Assembly (NCBI GenBank): GCA_963755985.1
Contig: CAVWLO010000003.1
Span: 620,001 to 684,000, forward strand
Length of the DNA stretch: 64,000 nucleotides
Direction: 5' to 3'
Origin: DASXMT01 sp963755985
GTDB taxonomy: Bacteria > Actinomycetota > Acidimicrobiia > Acidimicrobiales > RAAP-2
Shown here piece after piece: positions 52,062-60,672 of the stretch. The translations under genes and the position numbers were made by a program. The first letter of the stretch is position 1, and every line of letters starts with the position of its first letter. Below the pieces are notes generated by a model that was not told where the DNA came from, did not search any database, and saw only the letters and a program-made list of their open reading frames with translations.

Positions 52062-52548
52062 GCGGAAGCCTCCGGGCATGTTCGCGGACGTAACGGATCA
52101 TGCCGATAACGTCCTCGGGTACCAGCCGACCGATTGCGCCGCTCGAGTACACGCTGACCACCACCCGCCCGGTCGGGTCGAGGATAAAACCGGTGGACTG
52201 CAAGAACTCCGGATCGGCGTTGACGAACGCCCCGGTGGCCTCAGCGACCGCCCGGGCGTCGGCGCTGTGGCCGACCGGGAAGGTCAGGCCGAGCTTGGCC
52301 ACCAGCTCAGCGGTGGTGGCCTCGTCGTCGACCGACAAGGAGACGACTCGTGCGTCAACCTCGGCCAGGCTGTCGGCGGCCCGCTGGAAGGCCCGCAGTT
52401 GCGCGTTGCAGTACGGGCACCATGAGCCCCGGTAGAACAGGACCACCCCGAAATGGCCGGCCAGGGCGTCGGGAAGCTCCAGGGCGGCCCCGTCGGTTGG
52501 GGTGACGGCGAGGTTGGGGAACTTCTCGCCAGGATGTAGCAATGTCAT
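52027..52548 (-). CDS. Peroxiredoxin-like redoxin (AhpC/TSA family)
   Basis: 173 residues from ATG 52548. Thioredoxin-fold with VVLFYRGSWCPYCNAQLRAF (CxxC), VVSLSVDDEATTAELVAKLG and FILDPTGRVVVSVYSSGAIG. The GSWCPYC motif is typical of peroxiredoxin-like proteins that reduce peroxides or act as thiol oxidoreductases. It overlaps the DsbA-like gene. A second protein with GEWCPYC is encoded at 55572 in the same island, so the island has a thiol-redox theme. Confidence 0.85.
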   Translation of the reverse strand: MTLLHPGEKFPNLAVTPTDGAALELPDALAGHFGVVLFYRGSWCPYCNAQLRAFQRAADSLAEVDARVVSLSVDDEATTAELVAKLGLTFPVGHSADARAVAEATGAFVNADPEFLQSTGFILDPTGRVVVSVYSSGAIGRLVPEDVIGMIRYVREHARRLPHEHHNPAGALR

Positions 52549-52644
52549 CTGAATCTCCTTGTCGGTTAGCACGTTGAGAATGGGCAGGTGGTTCTGGTCC
52601 CGGAGGCACGACTCTCGGATTCCCCGCAGAGGACGCCGGTTTGG

Positions 52645-53407
52645 TCAGGTCGAGTTGGACGCCTCCCAGACCTCGCCAGTCGCATCGGCGGACAGATGCG
52701 GGATCAAGGACCGGGCTGATTGTTCGGGGGTGATCATGGCCCCCTCGGCGTAGGACCGGGCGAACCACTGGTGCAGTCCGGTGCCGATCCGCGCTGGGTC
52801 CTGGGCTCGTATCCCCGCCTGCATGGCGGTGTCGACCGAGCCGGGTCGGAAGGCGTTGACCGTCACGCCGCTGCCGGCCAACTCGGCCGCCAGGTTGACG
52901 GTGTGGGCTTCGAGGGCTGCCTTGCTCGCCGCGTAGGCGTTCATGCCGACCATGGCCCCGGGATGCGCCAGCGATAGCACTGGACACGTTGACGATGCGT
53001 CCCCAGCCGCGCTCGACCATGACGGGAAGCACCGCGAAGCTGAGGGCGGCGGCGGCCACCACATTGACGCTGAAGGTCACGGCCCACTCGGTCGGGTCGA
53101 TCGAGACGCTCGGGCCGAGCGGCCCCACCATGGCGGCGTCGTTGATGAGCACGTCGACGGCCCCCAACTGGTCGTTGACGAGATGGACGGCCCGGGTGAC
53201 CTGGCGCAGATCGGCCAGGTCCGCGGGCACCACGACTGCGGTGCCGCCCAGATGCTTTACCCGTTGCGCGGTCTCAGCCAGCTGGTCCTCCGAGCGGGCC
53301 ACCAACGCCACGGCCATGCCATCCGCAGCCAGCTCGACCGCGACCGCCTGACCGATGCCCCGTCCGGCCCCGGTCACCAGAGCCGTCTTGCCCTCAAGCG
53401 AAGCCAT
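52645..53407 (-). pseudogene. SDR family oxidoreductase, frameshifted
   Basis: From ATG 53407: LEGKTALVTGAGRGIGQAVA, VDVLINDAAMVGPLGPS and GRIVNVSSAIAGA. Then the frame is lost near 52967. The next frame continues HPGAMVGMNAYAASKAALEA (Tyr, Lys), FRPGSVDTAMQAGIRAQDPA and ends ATGEVWEASNST. A single missing base in GGCGCATCC restores a 254-residue SDR with all catalytic residues. It lies upstream of the peroxiredoxin and DsbA-like genes on the same strand. Confidence 0.75.
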
Positions 53408-53410
53408 CAT

Positions 53411-53706
53411 GCGCTGTTAGTGACAGCCTTCCGTCCGCTCTTACCCCGGCCCACGACAACTGGGGCTACCGGGCCCCTCGACGAACGAACCCTCCAGGAC
53501 CCCTCTGCACGGCACGACCCACCGATCGTCGGCGGCCCTTCCCACACGCGCCCGGCCGTCCTCGGGGCAGCGAAAGGCGGGGCCGTGTCACCACACCAGT
53601 CCTGGGACGCGTCCCTCGTACCCGGCCTCACTGGCCCAACCCGCCTGCTCGGTGGCCGCCGAGTCTCCCGAGTGCTCCGGACCGGCGGCTCTCTAGAATG
53701 CGCTTT
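53411..53706. promoter_or_regulatory. Divergent intergenic region
   Basis: 296 bases between the SDR (leftward) and sigma factor (rightward) genes. There is no gene. It must hold promoters for both, possibly ECF-controlled; I could not pick a convincing -35/-10 pair. Confidence 0.35.
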
Positions 53707-54390
53707 ATGGGCCTACTCGAGACCGGCGGGGTGGACGCTCCCCCAGCGTCGAGGGTCGATCCCGACTCGCCTCGATCCTGACTCCGCAGAGTGGCTGGGC
53801 GCCCTCGGCGGAAATGACAGCGAGCGCCAAGCCGCCCAAGTCCGATTGCACGCCCTGCTGTTGCGGATTGCCCGCAGCGAGGTCCACCGGCGCAGCTCTC
53901 ATTTGCGCGTTGCGGGACCCGAGCTCGACGACATGGCCCATCAGGCCGCCGCCGATGCCATGGTGGCCGTCACCGCCAAGCTCGGCCAGTTCCGCGGCGA
54001 GAGCCGCTTCACCACGTGGGCGTACAAGTTCGTGATCTTCGAGGTGTCGACCAAATCGGCCGGCACTTCTGGCGCAACCCGACCGTGGCCATGGACGCCG
54101 AGGACTGGGACCGCCTCCCCGACCGCTTCGGCCTCGAGCCCACTCGGGCGTCGGAGTGGCGAGACCTGGTGGCGGCCCTGCGCCGGGCGGTGGACGAGGT
54201 GTTGACCGATCGTCAGCGGCAGATCTTCGTCGCCATCGTCCTCAACGGCGTTCCCCTCGACGCCCTGGTCGCGGAGCTCGACACGAACCGTAACGCCATC
54301 TACAAGATGCTCTTCGACGCCCGACGTAAGTTACGGGCCGCACTCGTCGCTAATGGCTATCTGGACACTGAGACTCAGAGGCTCTCATGA
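53707..54390 (+). pseudogene. ECF-type RNA polymerase sigma factor, frameshifted
   Basis: Region 2 reads RLHALLLRIARSEVHRRSSH, ELDDMAHQAAADAMVAVTAK, FRGESRFTTWAYKFVIFEVS. The frame changes after FEVSTK: AAA at 54053-54055 should be AAAA. It then continues IGRHFWRNPTVAMDAEDWDR and region 4: VLTDRQRQIFVAIVLNGVPL, DALVAELDTNRNAIYKMLFD. A further shift near 53780 may separate the ATG 53707 start (MGLLETGGVDAPPASRVDPD) from the body. If intact it would direct RNA polymerase to a stress regulon, probably including neighbouring redox genes. The stop overlaps the anti-sigma-like gene by 4 bases. Confidence 0.7.
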
Positions 54391-54608
54391 ACGACTGGAC
54401 CGCCCTTGACCGCTTCTTGCGCACCGATCCCGACGACGTGGGATGCGAACAAGCCATGGAGCTGCTGCATGTCTACGTCGACCTCGTGGCTGCCGACATC
54501 GCCGCGGCCAAGCGTTATCCCGGCGTCGCCGCCCACTTGGCTGCCTGCGGGCCGTGCTCGGAGGACTTCGCCGGGCTCCTCGCCGCCGTGGTCGGTTCGC
54601 CCACCTGA
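54387..54608 (+). CDS. Small anti-sigma-like protein with zinc-binding pattern
   Basis: 73 residues from ATG 54387, overlapping the sigma stop (ATGA). The sequence CEQAMELLHVYVDLVAADIA, then VAAHLAACGPCSEDFAGLLA shows the H-x3-C-x2-C pattern of ZAS-type anti-sigma factors, preceded by an earlier cysteine. There is no membrane helix, so it would be soluble. It probably holds the ECF sigma factor until thiol oxidation. This is inferred from context and motif. Confidence 0.75.
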   Translation: MNDWTALDRFLRTDPDDVGCEQAMELLHVYVDLVAADIAAAKRYPGVAAHLAACGPCSEDFAGLLAAVVGSPT

Positions 54609-54653
54609 TCGGCCGCCGGTTGGTCGGCACAGACGAGCGACAGGAGACGCGTG

Positions 54654-55421
54654 ATGGGTGACTACCCGCAGATGATCGTCCCGGTCGACCACGTCGAGCC
54701 GGTACCCCGCCGCATCCGGGCCGTGTTGGCCGGCCACACCGTGCTCGACACCACCCTGGCCATGTACGTGTGGGAGTGGCCTTACTACCCGCAGTACTAC
54801 ATCCCGCTCGGCGACGTGAACTCCGACCTGCTCATCGACGAGCAGCACTCCCAGCACCTGCATCGCGGGACCGCCCACCTCCACGGACTCCGGGTCGGCG
54901 ACATCGTTCGACCGAGCTCAGCCCGCCTCTACGCCGACGACGCCGTCGACGGGATAGCCAACACGGTCCGCTTCGAGTGGGACGCCCTCGACGCCTGGTT
55001 CGAAGAGGACGAGGAGGTCTTCGTCCACCCCCGCAACCCCTACACCCGCGTCGACGCGCTGCGCTCGACCCGCCACGTACGCATCGAACTCGACGGGACC
55101 GTGCTGGCGGAGTCGGCGTCACCGGTCATGGTCTTCGAGACCGGCCTGCCGACGCGGTACTACTTCAACCGCACCGAGGTGAACTTCGACCACCTCGAGC
55201 CCTCTGACACCGTCACCTCCTGCCCCTACAAGGGACAGACCAGCGGCTACTGGGCCGTCCGCCTCGCCGACACCACCCACCCTGACCTGGCCTGGGCCTA
55301 CGACTTTCCGACCCGCCAGCTCCTCCCGATCGCCGGGCTCATCGCCTTCTACAACGAGCAGGTCGACATCACCGTCGACGGTGAGATGCTCCCCCGGCCG
55401 ACCACCCACTTCTTCAAGTGA
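54654..55421 (+). CDS. DUF427 domain protein (tandem)
   Basis: 255 residues from ATG 54654 with AGGAGA upstream. Two DUF427 modules: first PRRIRAVLAGHTVLDTTLAM, VWEWPYYPQYYIPLGDV; second RHVRIELDGTVLAESASPVM, VFETGLPTRYYFNRTEVNFD, SCPYKGQTSGYWAV and FYNEQVDITVDGEML. The W-E-x-P-Y-Y-P and CPYKG motifs define the family. The biochemical function is unknown. In other actinobacteria these genes often sit near redox or regulatory genes. It follows the sigma/anti-sigma pair by 45 bases. Confidence 0.85.
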   Translation: MGDYPQMIVPVDHVEPVPRRIRAVLAGHTVLDTTLAMYVWEWPYYPQYYIPLGDVNSDLLIDEQHSQHLHRGTAHLHGLRVGDIVRPSSARLYADDAVDGIANTVRFEWDALDAWFEEDEEVFVHPRNPYTRVDALRSTRHVRIELDGTVLAESASPVMVFETGLPTRYYFNRTEVNFDHLEPSDTVTSCPYKGQTSGYWAVRLADTTHPDLAWAYDFPTRQLLPIAGLIAFYNEQVDITVDGEMLPRPTTHFFK

Positions 55422-55571
55422 CCCCGCCGCGACCCAGGGCGCGATGCCGACTCATGGGGAAGGCATCTCTGGGGGTAAGACCGGGCGGCCCGCTGATGCG
55501 AACATATGAAGATGCTGCCGAGGACTGTCTCGCGAGAGAACTCAACACACGCGAGAACTCAAGGAGCCAAA

Positions 55572-56234
55572 ATGACCGCTGCCACCATCGCTGAGCAGGT
55601 CAGCGCCATGAACGCCGGCATGGCCGCCCAACCGCCGAACGAGGTGATGGGGGCCTTCGCCCGCGAGCAAGCCGAGCTGGCCGTCCAGGGGATCCCCGAC
55701 TGCGTCGCCGCTGTCGGCTCCGCCCTTCCCGACGCCGACCTGCTCGACGCTCACGGAGCAGCCACGACCCTCGACCATGTCACCGGAGGCCGGTCGGCAG
55801 TCGTGGTGTTCTACCGGGGGGAGTGGTGCCCGTATTGCAACCTGGCGCTGAGCACCTACCAGACCCAACTGCTACCGGTACTCGTCGAGCGAGGCGTGAA
55901 CCTGGTCGCCGTCAGCCCCCAGATAGCTGACGAGGCGCTCAGCATGCAGCAAAAGCACGATTTGGCCTTCCCGGTGCTGTCCGACCCGGGCAACACCCTG
56001 GCCCGTTACCTGGGCATCCTCACCGCCGCGTCGTCGGAGGCCCGAGCCGCGCAGCTCCACTTCGGTCTGGACCTCACCATCGTCAACGCCGACGGCACCA
56101 CCGCCGTTCCGATGCCCGCCACCGTCATCATCGACGCCGACCGCGTCATTCGGTGGATGGACGTCCATCCCGACTACTCCACCCGCTCCGAACCAGCTGA
56201 CATCCTGGCCGCCCTCGATGCTGCCGGCCTCTGA
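55572..56234 (+). CDS. Peroxiredoxin-like protein (AhpC/TSA redoxin)
   Basis: 220 residues from ATG 55572 after AAGGAG. An N-terminal helix (AEQVSAMNAGMAAQPPNEVM) precedes the thioredoxin fold with VVVFYRGEWCPYCNLALSTY (CxxC), LVAVSPQIADEALSMQQKHD, FPVLSDPGNTLARYLGI and ATVIIDADRVIRWMDVHPDY. This is the peroxiredoxin-like family with long N-terminal helix (redoxin domain). It likely reduces alkyl peroxides or quinones. Cotranscribed with the next gene, 27 bases on. Confidence 0.87.
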   Translation: MTAATIAEQVSAMNAGMAAQPPNEVMGAFAREQAELAVQGIPDCVAAVGSALPDADLLDAHGAATTLDHVTGGRSAVVVFYRGEWCPYCNLALSTYQTQLLPVLVERGVNLVAVSPQIADEALSMQQKHDLAFPVLSDPGNTLARYLGILTAASSEARAAQLHFGLDLTIVNADGTTAVPMPATVIIDADRVIRWMDVHPDYSTRSEPADILAALDAAGL

Positions 56235-56261
56235 CCGTTCACCGACCCAAAGGAGTAAGAC

Positions 56262-56558
56262 ATGACGATACGACTGGGCCTGCTCGCCCTCCTCGAAGCG
56301 AAGCCCGGTAAGGGCGATGAGCTTGGCGCCTTCCTCGAGGGCGGTCAGGCCCTCGCGGCGGCGGAGCCCGGAACCGTGACCTGGTATGCGTTCAAGGTCA
56401 CCGACACCAGCTACGGGATCTTCGACACCTTCGAAACGGGCGACGCCCGACAAGCCCACCTGGACGGCGAGATCCCCCGTGCCCTCGCCCAGGTCGGGCC
56501 GGACCTGCTGGCCCGGGACCCCGACATTCGCCTCGTCGACGTCATCGCCGTCAAATAG
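56262..56558 (+). CDS. Antibiotic biosynthesis monooxygenase (ABM)-domain protein
   Basis: 98 residues: IRLGLLALLEAKPGKGDELG, EPGTVTWYAFKVTDTSYGIF, DTFETGDARQAHLDGEIPRA. This is the ferredoxin-like fold of ABM/YgiN proteins, which dimerise and oxidise small aromatics or quinones without cofactors. AAAGGAG lies upstream of ATG 56262. It sits directly after the peroxiredoxin-like gene, consistent with a quinone or oxidative-stress role. Confidence 0.85.
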   Translation: MTIRLGLLALLEAKPGKGDELGAFLEGGQALAAAEPGTVTWYAFKVTDTSYGIFDTFETGDARQAHLDGEIPRALAQVGPDLLARDPDIRLVDVIAVK

Positions 56559-56685
56559 CCCGCTCATGCCAGGAGTTGCCTACATGCAGGGGGTCCTCAT
56601 CGACGTGGACTTCGGGCCCTCGGCCCGCTGTCGTCGGCGGTGGTCGGGGTTCGCGATGACCCTGCGGGCTGCCAAACTCTGATCG

Positions 56686-57425
56686 ATGGAACCCGGAGAG
56701 CTGCTTCAGGCGGCTGACCACGACGCCCGCCGCCTGCTGTCGGTGGCCGCGACCGACAGGGGACGACCGGTGCCTCACTGCCCCGTATGGGACAGCGCGG
56801 AGCTGGTACGCCACACCGGCGCATCCTGTTGTGGATGGCCGCCGTCGTCACGTCGAGAGAACGGGTCAGCCGCCGCGCCCTGGACCCCGCGCCGGAGAAC
56901 CCGGTCGACCTGCCGGGGTGGTACCTGGCGGCGTTGGACCGCACCCTCGACGTCCTCGGAGCCGCCGAGCCCGACGCTCCGACGTGGACGTTCTCGCCCA
57001 CCGGCGACAACACCGCAAGATGGTGGTGCCAGCGACTCGCCATCGAGGTTGCCATCCACCGCTTCGACATCGAGCACGCCGCCGCCACCGATCACGGCCG
57101 CACACCGGTCGCGGTGGACGGGGAAGTGGCGGCCGCCGGGATCGAGGAGTTCGTGGTCGAGTTCTTGCCCGGACTACTGACCCAGAACGGCATCGAGGGC
57201 CTCCACGGCGCACTCAACCTCCACGCCACCGACGGACCCGTAGAATGGTGGATCGGCCTAGACCAAGGCGGCTCGGCACGCCCCCAACACGCCAAAGCCG
57301 ACACGGCTGTTCGCGGCACACGGTCGGACCTTCTCCTCTGGGTCACTAACCGAGAACCGTCAAAGGCCCTCGATGTGATCGGTCACCAAGAAGTTCTCCA
57401 GGCCTGGTTGCAACTCCGACGATAG
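56686..57425 (+). pseudogene. Maleylpyruvate isomerase family mycothiol-dependent enzyme, frameshifted
   Basis: The first frame from ATG 56686 gives LLQAADHDARRLLSVAATDR and VPHCPVWDSAELVRHTG. At CACACCGGCGCATC (56813-56826) one C seems missing, and the next frame continues RILLWMAAVVTSRERVSRRA, NTARWWCQRLAIEVAIHRFD, IEHAAATD and on to QEVLQAWLQLRR. It is a DinB-like MDMPI domain with the metal/thiol histidines in HRFDIEHA, plus the MDMPI C-terminal domain. It would use mycothiol, consistent with the DsbA-like gene in this island. Confidence 0.72.
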
Positions 57426-57624
57426 AGGCGGCCAGAACCGGAAGATCTCGGAGGACTCGCCGGACTCGCGCCCCAGTGGGTGATGCCGAACTACCAACTC
57501 TCTCGCTCTCGGGTGTGGCCCTCTTCTCGTTGTAGATACCGTGTCGCTTGGTGAGCAGGCAAGGTGTTGAAGAGGGAACTGCGGGCGCAGGGCTAGTTGT
57601 GCCGTCCCGCCACTAAAGTGGCCG
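57426..57624. other. Intergenic gap, nothing seen
   Basis: 199 bases between two convergent genes. No coding frame, and no strong hairpin was noticed. Confidence 0.4.
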
Positions 57625-58383
57625 TCAGCCGAGCAGCGGGGCGAATCGCTGGCGATAGGCGCCGAAGCGGGCCTGGAGGGATATCTCGGTGATCCCGAAC
57701 TGGTCGCCGTCGTACTCGTGGCGGCCGTACTTGTCCTTCGGGTTGTCCGTCCTCCACGCCAGCATTCGGTCGACCGCCTCCCGCGGGAGGTCATCGTCCA
57801 GCCAGTCGTACAGCTTGCGGATCTCAGCGATCGGGTCGGCCTGGAACTGGGTGAATCCGACGTCGAAGAACCGTTCCTCGTGGCCCGGCTGGCGCCGGAA
57901 GGCCAGACATCGATCCAGGGCCAGACCCCAGTGCTCCATGTTGAGCTCCCCGACGTAGCGCGCGTCGGTAGTGGGATTTCCGATTTGGAGCATCGTGAAG
58001 TACAGATCGGACACAGACGGGAGGACCTTCGAGACGTCACGGTGGGTCTGCACGAAGCGGGCCCCTGGAAAGACCCTGTCGTAGGCGTCCAGGAACAGGG
58101 TGTGCGTCGGGCTCTTCAACCGCCACCGCTTCTCCGGGGTCTTCCACTGGAGCAGCTTCAGCACCCGCTTCTCGTACCGGTAGGTCGTCTCCATGTCACA
58201 ACGGACGAACCAGTCGGCGTAGGTCGGGATGTGGGCCGACACCAGGAAGTACTGGGCCTTGAACTCCAGCGCCATCAGGTCGTGATCCTCCATCGGCCCG
58301 TCGGCCGACTGCGGCAGCATCGACCGGAGGCGCACTGCCATGAAGTGGTGCCCCTTTGCCACCCCGACGCGCGCCTCCTCCAT
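57625..58383 (-). pseudogene. Sulfotransferase family protein, N-terminal part missing
   Basis: From ATG 58383: EEARVGVAKGHHFMAVRLRS, DWFVRCDMETTYRYEKRVLK, LLQWKTPEKRWRLKSPTHTL, FLDAYDRVFPGARFVQTHRD and a normal end RFAPLLG. RWRLKSPTHTLFLDA and FVQTHRDVSKVLPSV are sulfotransferase 3'-phosphosulfate-binding signatures. The 5' P-loop (RTGTT, about 100 residues of N-terminus) is absent; the upstream frame switches at about 58430 to unrelated sequence. It therefore lacks the sulfuryl-donor loop and is probably inactive. Confidence 0.7.
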
Positions 58384-58429
58384 TCGGGCCTCGTCGTCAG
58401 CCGGGGACACACCAGGCGGTGGCGGCGTC

Positions 58430-58852
58430 GAGTACGAAGGGCTGCAATTGGACGAGCTGGGTCCGATGGCCCGCCGGGTCTTCGTGGCCATGGGCCGGTT
58501 CGCGGTTGCCGGTTCGCCGGAGGCGGCACCGGACGTCGACGCCCCCCTGAGTGAGGAGGACGACCGGCGGCGGGGCGCCCTCCTCGCGTCTGTCTCACGC
58601 GAGACGGTGGGCTGGTCCGAGGACGAGCTGCGGATGGCGTCCGGCGTCCTCGACGTGCTGTGGCACGTACCGGCCTACGAGCGGCTGGTCGACAGTTGGG
58701 AGCTGGACCCGGACGCCGCGATCACCGCGCTGGAGTGGGCCCTGAGCCTGATGGTGGACGCCATCCAGAGCGGCCGGCGACCCCCGTCCGCTCGACCCGA
58801 GGCCCGACGGCGCTCCTCCGGCCGAACAGCTCGATCCGAGCAGTCCACATGA
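58430..58852 (+). pseudogene. TetR-like regulator C-terminal fragment
   Basis: The frame gives EYEGLQLDELGPMARRVFVA, then LSEEDDRRRGALLASVSRET, MASGVLDVLWHVPAYERLVD and an Asp/Ala-rich helical end. This looks like the C-terminal ligand domain of a TetR-type repressor; no N-terminal HTH precedes it. It begins where the oppositely oriented sulfotransferase fragment ends, so both were cut by the same recombination event. Confidence 0.4.
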
Positions 58853-59088
58853 TCCGATCAAACCGACAATCCGAACAGCCAAGGAGAACCGACGACTACC
58901 TCGCCAAGGCAACCCCCCGGACTCGCTCAACGGATGCCTCAACGCCTTCTCGCGCTGACGCTCGCCGGTATGGATGTTGATCAGCGAGCCGAGGCGAGGA
59001 TGACCGCCTGGGGCTCAAGAACGATTGATGTGCGGTTGTCGTCGGTCGTCGTCGGCGAGCGCTCAAGATGGGCAGTCGGCCAATGCGC

Positions 59089-60426
59089 CTAGCTTCGCTT
59101 CTTGTACGCGGCGCTCGCCGCAGCCTCCAGTTTCGCAGCGATCCCGTTGACGTTCTTGGGGTTGCGCAGGAAGTCCTGGAACAGGCCCCATTCGCCCTGT
59201 CCGGCAGTGGCGCCGAAGGAGCCCGGTTGCTGGTCGGACATGTCGAACACAACGGTGGGGGCGGACGCCACGGGCGCTGCTGTCGACCGGGCGATCGGGT
59301 CGGGATACGCGCTTGGGCTCATGTTCCTGTTACCGGTGGCGAAGCCGCCGTGCTTGGCCCACGCCGCCGCTGCCTGCGGGGTCGTTAGGAACTTGATGAA
59401 CGCTTCGATCGCAGGGGTGTCCTTGAAGGCGACGATCGTGTCGCCGCCGATCTCGACCTCGGGCCCAGAGCCGTTGATCGAGGGGAACGTAAACACGTTG
59501 TAGTCGGTGGTCGGAGTGGCATTGACGGTCGCGACGCCCGGCACGAAGTCGCCCTCCATCACCATTGCCGCCTTGGGCGGGCTCTGGAAGACGTTGTTGA
59601 CCGAGGTCGGGAAGTCGGTGTGGAGCGCGCCGGTCGCGCCGCCGTAGATGTTCGAGGTGTCGCGTAGCACCGCGGCCATCGTCCTGAGCGCCTTCTTGAC
59701 CGTGGGATCGGTCCACTTGATCGCGTGGGCCGACAGCGCCCGGTACTTCGCCACCCCGGCCTGGCGAAGGTAGATGTTCTCGAATAGGTCGGTGAGCGTC
59801 CAGCCGTCCGCGCCGCCGATCGAGTAAGCGGGCGTGCCCGAGGCCTTCAGGGTCTTGGCGTTGGAGAGGAACTGCCGCCAGGTCGTGGGCGGGGAGATCC
59901 CCGCGGTCTTGAACGCGTGGACGTTGTACCAGATGGTCGACTTGTTCGACGCCTTGAACACGACCCCGTACAACTTGCCGTTGATCGTGCCGAGTTTCAC
60001 CCAGGCCGGGCCGAAGTTCGCGCTGTACGACGAGAGCGCGTACGTCTCGGGCTTCAGCGCACCCCTATCCGCGAACTGCTTGATCAACCCGGGCTGGGCG
60101 ATGTCCGCCACATCCGGCGGATGACCGCCAGCGACTGCCTTCGCGAGCACCGTCGGCGTGTTGTCGCCGGTCGACGTGAAGTTGACCGTCACGTTCGGGT
60201 ACCGCTGATGAAACGTGTTGATCACGTCCTGGAATGCCGACTGCTCGGCACCCGACCAGACGCCGTCCATGCTGATCGTGCCCGAGACGATGCTGTTGAT
60301 CGGCTTAGCCGCCGAGCTCGCCGACGACTCGGACGTGCTCCCCCAGCCGACCACCACAGCCGCGAGCATCATGACCGCCGCAACTGAGGCAGGACGACCA
60401 ACTCGCCTACCCACATTCCCGCCCAC
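59089..60426 (-). CDS. ABC-type sugar solute-binding protein (family 1)
   Basis: 445 residues from GTG 60426 after AAAGGGG. A hydrophobic signal leads to VVVGWGSTSES, where the usual lipobox reads VVGCGST; Trp replaces the lipid-attached Cys. The mature domain is a family 1 extracellular binding protein: FQDVINTFHQRYPNVTVNFT, GGHPPDVADIAQPGLIKQFA, WYNVHAFKTAGISPPTTWRQ and MVMEGDFVPGVATVNATPTT. No permease or ATPase gene is near, so it is an orphan. It may be secreted rather than anchored. It lies just inside the right end of the island. Confidence 0.8.
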   Translation of the reverse strand: MGGNVGRRVGRPASVAAVMMLAAVVVGWGSTSESSASSAAKPINSIVSGTISMDGVWSGAEQSAFQDVINTFHQRYPNVTVNFTSTGDNTPTVLAKAVAGGHPPDVADIAQPGLIKQFADRGALKPETYALSSYSANFGPAWVKLGTINGKLYGVVFKASNKSTIWYNVHAFKTAGISPPTTWRQFLSNAKTLKASGTPAYSIGGADGWTLTDLFENIYLRQAGVAKYRALSAHAIKWTDPTVKKALRTMAAVLRDTSNIYGGATGALHTDFPTSVNNVFQSPPKAAMVMEGDFVPGVATVNATPTTDYNVFTFPSINGSGPEVEIGGDTIVAFKDTPAIEAFIKFLTTPQAAAAWAKHGGFATGNRNMSPSAYPDPIARSTAAPVASAPTVVFDMSDQQPGSFGATAGQGEWGLFQDFLRNPKNVNGIAAKLEAAASAAYKKRS

Positions 60427-60549
60427 GTGCAAGCCCCTTTCTACCCATTGCCCTACATGCACCGACCGGCGTCTGGATAGCTGGCGTTGTGGGACTTCTC
60501 AGTTGTCCAACCTTAGAGGTCTGAGTGCATCTGAACTGGGACCATGCAG
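60427..60549. other. Short gap with attachment flank
   Basis: 123 bases. Includes the imperfect part of the duplicated attachment flank (from 60530). No gene. Confidence 0.4.
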
Positions 60550-60592
60550 TGGGCCGTGCGAGTCTCGATCTCGCCACCTTGGGATTAAAAGT
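60545..60592 (-). repeat. Right attachment core inside tRNA-Lys
   Basis: The 48-base copy identical to 49645-49692. On the minus strand it runs from tRNA base 31 through the discriminator and 5 bases of 3' flank. Confidence 0.8.
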
Positions 60593-60622
60593 CCCCTGCT
60601 CTACCGGATGAGCTAACGGCCC
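60550..60622 (-). tRNA. tRNA-Lys (anticodon TTT)
   Basis: 73 bases, minus strand. The acceptor GGGCCGT pairs fully with ACGGCCC. D-stem GCTC/GAGC. Anticodon arm GGGGA-CTTTTAA-TCCCA has a G-A mismatch at its base and anticodon TTT. T-stem GCGAG/CTCGC with loop ATCGAGA, where the usual first T is A. No encoded CCA. It reads lysine AAA/AAG codons. It is the integration site of the island to its left, whose distal end carries a copy of its 3' half. Confidence 0.85.
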
Positions 60623-60672
60623 ATAGAAAACTAACAGGCCCACCTGGTTGATCCGGCCGCTGCAGGGCCGGA

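Larger units (their letters stand above)
49645..60592. mobile_element. 10.9 kb genomic island integrated at tRNA-Lys
   Basis: Delimited by the intact tRNA-Lys gene on the right and the duplicated 3' half on the left. Contents: SDR fragment, haloalkane dehalogenase (broken), DsbA-like protein, two peroxiredoxin-like proteins, SDR (broken), ECF sigma factor (broken) with small anti-sigma-like gene, DUF427 protein, monooxygenase-like protein, maleylpyruvate isomerase-like protein (broken), sulfotransferase and TetR fragments and an orphan solute-binding protein. No integrase is recognised, so it may be immobile or have lost that gene. Confidence 0.65.

Noticed and set aside
52943..54205. 420-codon plus-strand frame spanning the SDR and sigma regions
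   Set aside because: Its first two thirds are antisense to the SDR. Only the part after about 53770 encodes sigma region 2.
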